Shown: piece after piece, positions 1-6,250 of the stretch
Position numbering within the stretch: the stretch's first letter is position 1
Layout: each line of letters begins with the position of its first letter
Assembly (NCBI GenBank): GCA_964515555.1
Contig: CAZEVY010000004.1
Span: forward strand, 1-64,000
DNA length: 64,000 nucleotides
Source of the DNA: CAZEVY01 sp964515555
GTDB lineage: Bacteria > Acidobacteriota > Terriglobia > Bryobacterales > Bryobacteraceae
Direction: 5' to 3'
Position numbers and translations under genes: made by a program
Notes under the pieces: model-generated
The model's database searches: none
Told to the model about the DNA's origin: nothing
Seen by the model: only the letters and a program-made list of their open reading frames with translations

Positions 1-1
1 C

Positions 2-721
2 GACTTCGGATTCAACGGCGGCAGGCCGTCGCACCCGGAGCTGCTCGATTGGCTGGCCTCGGAGTTCATCGCCGGCGGCTGGAGTCTCAAGAAACTGCAC
101 CGCGCCATCCTGCTGTCGGAGACCTACCGGCAGTCGCCCGCGTTCGACGCGCGCGCCGCAGCGGTCGACGCCGACAACCGGCTGCTGTGGCGCTTCCGGC
201 CCCGGCGTCTCGAAGCGGAGGCGGTGCGCGATTCGATGCTGGCGGTGAGCGGCACGCTGAACCCGAAGCAGGGCGGGCCGAGCTTCCGTCCCTTCACCAC
301 GCAGTTCCACGGCTCCTACGAGGAGTACACGCTGGTGGAGTCCGACGATCCGGAATTCCAGCGCCGCACCATCTACCGGATGAACGTCAACGGAGGCCGC
401 AGCCCGCTGCTTGAAGCCATGGATTGTCCGACGCCGGCCGTGCGCACGCCGCAGCGTCCTGTCACCACGACGCCGCTCCAGGCGCTGGGGTTGATGAACA
501 ACCCCATGGTCGGGAAGCAGGCACGCGCCTTCGCCGCGCGTGTCCGCCGCGAGGCCGGCGTCGAGGTCGGCGCGCAGGTGGAACGCGCGTTCCTGCTGGC
601 GCTCGGAAGAAGGCCCACGCCGGCCGACCGCGAGTGGTCGATCGCGCTGGTGCGCGACTACGGTCTCGCCAGCCTCTGCTGGGGGTTGTTCAACCTCAGC
701 GAGTTCGTCTACGTGGATTGA
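2..721 (+). CDS. PSD1/DUF1553 domain protein, C-terminal part
   Basis: The gene enters from the left edge, so only the last 239 codons are visible. The visible start (DFGFNGGRPSHPELLDWLA) and the later LHRAILLSETYRQS and ALGRRPTPADRE segments are characteristic of the PSD1 (DUF1553) domain. In Planctomycetes and Acidobacteria this domain sits at the C-terminus of large secreted proteins that often carry an N-terminal DUF1549 and a cytochrome-like PSCyt1 domain. The stop codon overlaps the ATG of the next gene (TGATG), a DUF1501 protein, which is the usual partner. The biochemical role of the family is not established; a role in polymer breakdown is commonly suspected. The family call is firm; any function is not. 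Confidence 0.85.
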   Translation, partial: DFGFNGGRPSHPELLDWLASEFIAGGWSLKKLHRAILLSETYRQSPAFDARAAAVDADNRLLWRFRPRRLEAEAVRDSMLAVSGTLNPKQGGPSFRPFTTQFHGSYEEYTLVESDDPEFQRRTIYRMNVNGGRSPLLEAMDCPTPAVRTPQRPVTTTPLQALGLMNNPMVGKQARAFAARVRREAGVEVGAQVERAFLLALGRRPTPADREWSIALVRDYGLASLCWGLFNLSEFVYVD

Positions 722-2118
722 TGGGCATGGACTGGTCGCGGCGGGATCTTCTGTTTCGGGGCGGCGGCATCGGCGGCCTGGCGCTGGCGTGGCTGATGGA
801 GCGCGAGGCGCGCGCCGCATCGCCTCTGGCGGCGCGCCGGCCGCACTTCGAGCCGAAGGTCCGACGCGTGATCCAGGTCTTCTGCATGGGCGGCGTCAGC
901 CACGTCGACACCTTCGACTACAAGCCGGCGCTCGAGAAGTTCGACGGCAAACCGATGCCGGGCGGCGGCAAGATCGAGACCTTCTTTGGCGTGCCGGGCA
1001 ACCTGCTGAAGAGCCAGTTCGCGTTCCGGCAGCGGGGCGCGAGCGGACTGTGGGTCAGCGACCTGCTGCCCCACATCGCCGGGTGCGCCGACGACCTCAC
1101 CGTGATCCGCTCCATGGCCGCCCGCAGCGCCAACCACGCTCCGGCGGCGTTTCAAATCAATACCGGATTCATTCTGAATGGATTCCCGAGCATGGGCGCG
1201 TGGATCACCTACGGCCTCGGCTCGGAGAATCAGGATCTGCCCGCCTTCGTCGTGCTGCCCGACCCGCGCGCGATGCCGTGGGGCGGCTCGCTCCAGTGGT
1301 CGGCGGGCTTCCTGCCGGCGGCGTTTCAGGGGACGATGTTCCGGCCTTCGGGCGACCCGGTGCCCGACCTGGCGACGCCCGCGGATGTTTCGGCGCAACA
1401 GCGCGGCACGGCGCTCGAGTGGCTGGCCGCGATGAACTCGCGCTTCCGTCACGACCACCCGGGCGACAGCGCGGTGGAGGCGCGCATCCGCTCCTACGAG
1501 TTGGCGGCGCGCATGCAGCTCAGCGTGCCCGAGGCCACGGATCTGAAGGGCGAAACCGAGGCGACACGGCGCCTGTACGGCCTCGACGACAAGGAGACGC
1601 AGGGTTTCGGGCGCAACTGCCTGATCGCGCGAAGGCTCGTCGAGCGCGGCGTCCGCTTCGTGCAGCTCTATCACGGCGGCGGCGCGCAGAACTGGGACGC
1701 GCACGGCGACGTGATCGAAAATCACAAGCAGCGCGCGCCGTCGATGGACCGCCCGGTCGCGGCGCTGTTGCGCGACTTGAAGTCGCGCGGCCTGCTCGAC
1801 GATACCCTGCTGCTGTGGACCACCGAGTTCGGGCGCACGCCGTTCTCGCAGGGCTACGGCAAGACGGGACGCGATCATCATCCCGAGGTTTTCACCTGCT
1901 GGATGGCGGGCGGCGGGCTGCGGCCGGGCCTGGCTTTCGGCGCCTCCGACGATCTCGGCTACCGCCCCGCCGGAGAATCGGTGACCATCTACGATCTCCA
2001 CGCGACGATACTGCACCTGCTCGGGTTGAACCACGAGGATCTCACGTACTACCACAACGGCATCCGCCGCCGGCTGACCGACGTCCACGGCCACGTGGTT
2101 CGGGGGATTCTTTCGTAG
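721..2118 (+). CDS. DUF1501 domain-containing Tat-exported protein
   Basis: This is a 465-residue protein whose start overlaps the stop of the PSD1 gene; a second ATG lies at 727. The N-terminus SRRDLLFRGGGIGGLALAW is a twin-arginine signal followed by a hydrophobic stretch, so export in folded form is likely. DUF1501 proteins are distantly related to the alkaline phosphatase/sulfatase superfamily. The family hallmarks VFCMGGVSHVDTFDYKP near the N-terminus and TTEFGRTPFSQG followed by GRDHHPEVFTCWMAGGG near the C-terminus are present. The PSD1-DUF1501 pair is a conserved two-gene unit in Planctomycetes and Acidobacteria. The substrate is unknown. Confidence 0.9.
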   Translation: MGMDWSRRDLLFRGGGIGGLALAWLMEREARAASPLAARRPHFEPKVRRVIQVFCMGGVSHVDTFDYKPALEKFDGKPMPGGGKIETFFGVPGNLLKSQFAFRQRGASGLWVSDLLPHIAGCADDLTVIRSMAARSANHAPAAFQINTGFILNGFPSMGAWITYGLGSENQDLPAFVVLPDPRAMPWGGSLQWSAGFLPAAFQGTMFRPSGDPVPDLATPADVSAQQRGTALEWLAAMNSRFRHDHPGDSAVEARIRSYELAARMQLSVPEATDLKGETEATRRLYGLDDKETQGFGRNCLIARRLVERGVRFVQLYHGGGAQNWDAHGDVIENHKQRAPSMDRPVAALLRDLKSRGLLDDTLLLWTTEFGRTPFSQGYGKTGRDHHPEVFTCWMAGGGLRPGLAFGASDDLGYRPAGESVTIYDLHATILHLLGLNHEDLTYYHNGIRRRLTDVHGHVVRGILS

Positions 2119-2145
2119 GCGCAAACGGCGCCGGGACGCGACGGT

Positions 2146-2622
2146 CTAGAAGGGCACGTCGTCGTCGGTGATTCCGGCGTCGCCGAAGCTGTCGGCGGCG
2201 GGCGCCGGCGACGACGCGGCCGGCCGGGTGCGCGCCGCTCCCCGCGGCATCGAAACCGGAGCGTCGCCGGTGTCGGGTGGCGATTCGCCGCGTCCGCCGA
2301 GCAGGATCACGTCGTCGGCGCTGACCTCGGTGATGTACTTCTTGTTGCCGTCCTTGTCGTCGTAGGAGCGCGTCTGGAGGCGTCCTTCGACGTAAACCTG
2401 CTTGCCTTTCAGCAGGTAATTGGCGAGATTTTCCGAGCGCCAGAGCACGATGTTGTGCCAGTCGGTCTCTTCCTTCCATTCGCCGGTCTGCTGGTCCTTC
2501 CAGCGGCGATTGGTGGCGATCGAAAAGGTGGTCTTGGCGACGCCGGAAGTGGTGAACCGCGTCTCGGCGTCCTTGCCGAGGTGGCCGAGGAGGATGACTT
2601 TGTTGACGCTACGCGATGCCAT
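2146..2622 (-). CDS. ssb: Single-stranded DNA-binding protein
   Basis: A 158-residue protein with a canonical OB fold in roughly residues 1-110 (SVNKVILLGHLGKDAETRF, TDWHNIVLWR, YVEGRLQTRSY). A Gly/Pro/Ala-rich linker follows, and the C-terminus is the acidic tip DDDVPF, which recruits partner proteins such as repair helicases. It coats single-stranded DNA in replication and repair as a tetramer. The gene converges on the DUF1501 gene and stands alone. The ATG at 2622 puts MASRSVNKV directly before the first beta strand, as expected for the family. Confidence 0.97.
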   Translation of the reverse strand: MASRSVNKVILLGHLGKDAETRFTTSGVAKTTFSIATNRRWKDQQTGEWKEETDWHNIVLWRSENLANYLLKGKQVYVEGRLQTRSYDDKDGNKKYITEVSADDVILLGGRGESPPDTGDAPVSMPRGAARTRPAASSPAPAADSFGDAGITDDDVPF

Positions 2623-2661
2623 AGACGCACTGTATCACACCGCTTCGCGCACGGCCCCGGT

Positions 2662-2717
2662 TTGACTTCCCTCGCCGCTTTGGCCGACAATGGTGACGGA
2701 CGCGGCATTCTTCGCGT
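2662..2717 (+). promoter_or_regulatory. Candidate sigma70-type promoter and leader hairpin
   Basis: TTGACT (2662-2667) and GACAAT (2686-2691) are separated by 18 bases. Just downstream, 2698-2717 forms a hairpin with perfect arms GACGCG/CGCGTC. The first ATG of the next gene is at 2849, so a transcript from here would have an untranslated leader of about 150 bases. I recognise no known RNA family in the leader and no gene between 2623 and 2848. Confidence 0.35.
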
Positions 2718-2848
2718 CTGCGGATCAACTGAGCTAAGTCGGCTAGTTCGCCCCTCTCCTTAGCAGGCCGCTACCCGCGGAGGTTGAGATGTTCCGTCCG
2801 TCCGACGCCCCTTCCGGAAACTCCCCGGCGGGCCTTCAAGGCTAGCCT

Positions 2849-3214
2849 ATGCCATTCGACCCGGCCACTCCGCGAGCGTTCACTCCGGTTTCAATCAACG
2901 CGCACGCTCCAGCCGCCTCCGGCGTCTACGGCGTCTCCAACGCCCGCGAATGGATCTTCATCGGCGAGTCCGACAACATCCGCCAGGCGCTGCTCCAGCA
3001 CCTCGGCGAATTGGGATCGAGCCTGGTGAGCCGGCAACCGACAGGTTTCGTCTTCGAAGTGTGCGAGCGCGGACGCCGGACGACGCGGCACGACCGCCTG
3101 GTGGTGGAGTACGGGCCGTGGTGCAATGCCGGCGGGCAGGGCCGGAGACAGCAACGATCGCCTGCCGAGCGCGAGGAGGTTCCTTGGACCAAACCAAGAG
3201 GCAGTACGTTCTGA
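2849..3214 (+). CDS. Small GIY-YIG-like protein
   Basis: The protein has 121 residues. Residues about 21-52 (ASGVYGVSNAREWIFIGES, then DNIRQALLQHL) match the core of the GIY-YIG fold: a GVY strand, an FIG strand, and the following helix with an arginine. The fold is found in UvrC, homing endonucleases and many standalone small proteins. The C-terminal third is low-complexity and may not be folded. It overlaps the next ORF, whose ribosome-binding site lies inside this gene. The nuclease Glu of active members is not obvious, so catalysis is uncertain. Confidence 0.6.
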   Translation: MPFDPATPRAFTPVSINAHAPAASGVYGVSNAREWIFIGESDNIRQALLQHLGELGSSLVSRQPTGFVFEVCERGRRTTRHDRLVVEYGPWCNAGGQGRRQQRSPAEREEVPWTKPRGSTF

Positions 3215-3546
3215 TCGGGTTCCGCGAGGAGACCGGATCGCGGGTGTTCGCCTTCGATGGCGTCGCCGGCGACCGCTCCCGGTCCGTTTTCACGGTGCGG
3301 GCCGATCTGGCGACGAGCCGCCGCTACGGCATCCGTCTACAGGAATTGCCGCTGCTGTGCCGCGAGATTCTGGAACGCTGCGACCACAGCGAGACCAGGC
3401 GGTCGTTTACGTTTACCGAAGGCGACATGCGTCAGTTGGCCGACGACCGCACGGCCGCGCGCGACGCCGCTGCCCTCAAGAGGCGGCCGCCGCGCCGACC
3501 GGTCGGCGAGAACGCCGGCGCCGGCTGGCGGGCCGCTCCCCGATAG
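3184..3546 (+). CDS. Hypothetical protein downstream of the GIY-YIG-like gene
   Basis: The ORF encodes 120 residues from a TTG at 3184, chosen because a strong ribosome-binding site (GAGGAGGT, 3173-3180) lies just upstream and because the protein then begins MDQTKRQYVLIGF. The N-terminal 80 residues look folded, alternating beta and helix (YVLIGFREETGSRVFAFDGV, YGIRLQELPLLCREILERC). The last 40 are Arg/Pro/Ala-rich. It overlaps the preceding gene by 31 bases, so the two are probably translated together. I do not recognise the family. Confidence 0.55.
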   Translation: MDQTKRQYVLIGFREETGSRVFAFDGVAGDRSRSVFTVRADLATSRRYGIRLQELPLLCREILERCDHSETRRSFTFTEGDMRQLADDRTAARDAAALKRRPPRRPVGENAGAGWRAAPR

Positions 3547-3573
3547 TCCCCCAGGCCGCACTCGTCCGGGCGG

Positions 3574-4188
3574 CTACCCCCCGGTCAGTCCCGAGAAATC
3601 CTCGATCAGCGCTCGCGCGACGGTGATCGGCTCGGCGTCGCGCACGCCTCCAGCTTGGTTGTACTCGATCTGCACCAGCTTCCAACTCCCGTGAATCTCC
3701 GTCTGGACGCCGACCAGATCAGCGTCGACGATTTCCTCGCCGTCGCGGAAGTTCAGCTCGCAGGCGAAAACACGGCCGGGCTTGTCGGGGTTATACAGGG
3801 GCATGCCGAACTTGCGGCAGATGAGCGGCCGGTGTTCATAAATCCGGCATACGCCGTCCTCCAGCGCCGGACACGCCAGCCGGGTCCCGGGCGGCGGAAG
3901 ACTGCCCCAGGCCTCGGGCTCGCCCCGCCGCCCGACGAGTTCGCGCCGCTCGACCAGGTAGGAGCGCGCGCGATCCTGCAACCTCCCGCGCGTGGTGCTA
4001 TCGAGCATGCTCGTTCCACGCGATATGTGGGCTGCCTCGATCTCGGTGATCTGGAAGAGCTGATGGCAACAATCGGAACATCCCGCGCGGCATTGGATGC
4101 GGTCGCCGTGAAGCCGCCGGTTGCGGTCGAACTCGGCGGCGACCCGCTCGCACACCTCGAGGTAGCGCTCCAGCGGCGAGCCGGTCAC
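3574..4188 (-). CDS. YkgJ-type cysteine-cluster protein
   Basis: A 204-residue protein with the CxxxCxxCC arrangement of the YkgJ family (C33, C37, C40, C41), followed by C105 and C113 and the segment YEHRPLICRKFGMPLY, where family members place further ligands. These proteins are thought to bind zinc or an iron-sulfur centre; their reaction is unknown. The gene is divergent from the secreted-protein gene that starts at 4464 and shares a 275-base intergenic region with it. The family call rests on the cysteine spacing. Confidence 0.8.
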   Translation of the reverse strand: MTGSPLERYLEVCERVAAEFDRNRRLHGDRIQCRAGCSDCCHQLFQITEIEAAHISRGTSMLDSTTRGRLQDRARSYLVERRELVGRRGEPEAWGSLPPPGTRLACPALEDGVCRIYEHRPLICRKFGMPLYNPDKPGRVFACELNFRDGEEIVDADLVGVQTEIHGSWKLVQIEYNQAGGVRDAEPITVARALIEDFSGLTGG

Positions 4189-4321
4189 GGCTGTTTCCCG
4201 AGCGGCCAGTCAGTCCCGCGGAGGTGCCGCGACCGAGTGGCCGCGCGATTGCTCCACCTGGGGGAGGTGGCTGCTATCGCGCCGGTAAGGGAATTTTTTA
4301 CCACGACTTGGCAATTCCCTG

Positions 4322-4349
4322 TTGATCTTGGAAAAACTTGCTCCATAAT
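4322..4349 (+). promoter_or_regulatory. Sigma70-type promoter for the gene at 4464
   Basis: TTGATC (4322-4327) and CATAAT (4344-4349) are 16 bases apart; the -10 matches consensus at 5 of 6 positions. The surroundings are AT-rich compared with the rest of the window. The leader to the ATG at 4464 would be about 108 bases. Nothing else is recognised between 4189 and 4463. Confidence 0.5.
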
Positions 4350-4463
4350 CAAGACTATCAGGGCGGATGGTTTTTCGCCGTCGGTATCGGCGCGCCGCCT
4401 TCTCGGAGGTCTCTGGATCGGCCGAAAGCGACCTTAGAATGAGAGCAGGCCGGGTGGTTGGAG

Positions 4464-5702
4464 ATGTCAGGTTGGAAATCGGATTGGCATAGCCGGGTCA
4501 GACCGGGAATCTGGGTGGTGGCGGGCGCGTTCGCTGGCAGCGTCTGGCCGCAGTCTCTTCTCCCCCCGACTTCCAGCGGACTGGTGCGCATCCACAACAC
4601 CGACATGGCGGTGCTCGAAGCGCGCGAGGACCGCCAGGACCTGCCCTGCGACGTCACTCCGGTCAAGCCGATTGTCGGCTTCGACCTGCGCTTCCACGCC
4701 GGCTACGAGGTCAGCGTTCCGCTGCGCGAGCTGGCGGGGTCCGAGAATACGCTGACCGTGCTGTTCCGCGTGACGCAGGAGGGCCGGCCCGAGGATTCGA
4801 CCTATTTCGTGCAGCGCTTTCGCGTCCCTTCGATCGAGGAAGACGCGCGCAGCGATGCGCATCTCCAGGGGATGTTCGATCTCGGCGAGGGCAAGTACAA
4901 AGTCGAGTGGCTGATGCGCGACCGCGCCGAGCGCGTCTGCTCGCACAGTTGGGAGATGGAAGCGGTGTTGCCCAGCCGCGACCGCAACATGGGCCTGGTG
5001 ATCGCTCCGGGTGTGGTGCAGGCCGGCGAGGGCGAACAGTTCCAGTCCGAGCCGCCGGTGGCGCGCAGCTCCACCGAGCCGCTCAACGTGAAGGTCCTCA
5101 TGAACTATGCGCCGCAGCGGCGCTTCGCATCCACCATGCGGCCGATCGACTCGGTGGCGCTGGTCTCCATTCTGCGCAGCATCGCGCGCGAGCCGCGCTT
5201 CGTGCGCTTCAGCCTGGTGGCCTTCAACCTGGACGAGCGCCGCGTCGTCTACCGGCAGAAGGAAGGCGACCGCATCGACTTCCCGGCTCTTGGCAACGCG
5301 CTCGAGTCGCTGAACTTCGGCACCGTGCGGCTTCAGCACCTGGCCGACAAGAACGGCGAAACCCAGTTTCTCGCCGATCTCATCAAGAACGAGGTGGGCG
5401 ACTCGGACCGCCCCGACGCACTGATCTTCGCCGGACCGAAGGTGCTGCTCGATAACAATGTGCCGCAGGAGGAGCTGAAGCAGCTCGGCGACATCGAGTA
5501 CCCGGTCTTTTACATGAACTACAACCTCTACCCTCAGTCGAACCCCTGGCGCGACGCCATCGGACATGCGGTAAAATTCTTTAAGGGATACGAATACACG
5601 ATCAGCCGTCCGAGGGACCTATGGTTTGCTGTCAGCGAAATGGTTTCCAGGATCGTCAAGACGCGCGGCGCCAAATCGGCCGCCGGCGAACCCAACGAAT
5701 AG
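4464..5702 (+). CDS. Secreted protein of acidobacterial type, VWA-like
   Basis: The protein has 412 residues counted from the ATG at 4464; a TTG six bases upstream is an alternative. A hydrophobic segment near residues 15-30 (PGIWVVAGAFAGSVW) looks like a signal or anchor. The second half reads like a von Willebrand-type alpha/beta domain (SVALVSILRSIAREPRFVRF, SLVAFNLDERRVVYRQKEGD, DALIFAGPKVLLDN). VWFA-related secreted proteins are abundant in Acidobacteria. The strict MIDAS motif DxSxS is not visible, so metal-dependent adhesion is doubtful. The 3' end overlaps the next gene by 82 bases. Function unknown. Confidence 0.6.
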   Translation: MSGWKSDWHSRVRPGIWVVAGAFAGSVWPQSLLPPTSSGLVRIHNTDMAVLEAREDRQDLPCDVTPVKPIVGFDLRFHAGYEVSVPLRELAGSENTLTVLFRVTQEGRPEDSTYFVQRFRVPSIEEDARSDAHLQGMFDLGEGKYKVEWLMRDRAERVCSHSWEMEAVLPSRDRNMGLVIAPGVVQAGEGEQFQSEPPVARSSTEPLNVKVLMNYAPQRRFASTMRPIDSVALVSILRSIAREPRFVRFSLVAFNLDERRVVYRQKEGDRIDFPALGNALESLNFGTVRLQHLADKNGETQFLADLIKNEVGDSDRPDALIFAGPKVLLDNNVPQEELKQLGDIEYPVFYMNYNLYPQSNPWRDAIGHAVKFFKGYEYTISRPRDLWFAVSEMVSRIVKTRGAKSAAGEPNE

Positions 5703-6241
5703 CTTTTTCTGTTGCTCTTTTGTTGCTCACTTTGCCGCCGATCGCGGCGCAACCCCCAAAGGGCGCCCGTAACCTGGCGCCGTATGTCTCGACCCCCGAA
5801 AACGTCGTGGTCGCGATGCTCGAGGCGGCCCGGCTGAAGCCCGGCGAAGTGGTCTACGACCTGGGCTGCGGCGACGGGCGCGTGCTGGTGATCGCGGCGC
5901 AGAAGTTCGGGGCGCGCGCCGTGGGCGTCGAGATATCTCCCAAACAGGTCGACGCCGCCAACGAGAACATCCGCAGAAACAGCCTGGCGGAGAAGTGCCG
6001 CGTCATCCAGGGCGATCTCATGGAGACCGATCTGCGCGAGGCCGACGTGGTGACGCTCTACCTGCTGACGTCCTCGAACGAGATGATCCGCCCGCTGCTC
6101 GAAAAACAGCTCAAACCCGGCGCTCGCGTGGTGTCGCACGATTTCGAGATGCGCGGCTGGAAGGCGGCGCGAGTCGAGAAGGTGGACGCGCATAAGCGCG
6201 GCCACTCCATCTACGTCTACGAAATGCCCGCGCGCAAGTAG
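5621..6241 (+). CDS. Exported class I SAM-dependent methyltransferase
   Basis: The protein has 206 residues with motif I VVYDLGCGDGRVLVIA, then GVEISPKQVDAANENI and CRVIQGDLMETDLREAD, the ordered motifs of a Rossmann-fold methyltransferase. Before the domain lies a hydrophobic segment, RIAFSVALLLLTLPPIAAQ, that looks like a signal peptide. Family members with such leaders are known in Acidobacteria and may act in the periplasm. The ATG at 5621 has GAGGGA just upstream but leaves about 25 polar residues before the hydrophobic core. A later alternative start is possible. It overlaps the previous gene by 82 bases. Confidence 0.8.
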   Translation: MVCCQRNGFQDRQDARRQIGRRRTQRIAFSVALLLLTLPPIAAQPPKGARNLAPYVSTPENVVVAMLEAARLKPGEVVYDLGCGDGRVLVIAAQKFGARAVGVEISPKQVDAANENIRRNSLAEKCRVIQGDLMETDLREADVVTLYLLTSSNEMIRPLLEKQLKPGARVVSHDFEMRGWKAARVEKVDAHKRGHSIYVYEMPARK

Positions 6242-6250
6242 CCGCGAGCC

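Noticed and set aside
709..2124. 471-codon open frame antisense to the DUF1501 gene
   Set aside because: It mirrors a well-supported gene in GC-rich DNA, its product is an Arg/Ala/His-rich string without family motifs, and it has no ribosome-binding site.
2700..2848. Possible riboswitch in the leader of the GIY-YIG-like gene
   Set aside because: There is one hairpin and a long leader, but no known aptamer consensus is recognised; kept only as a promoter/leader entry.
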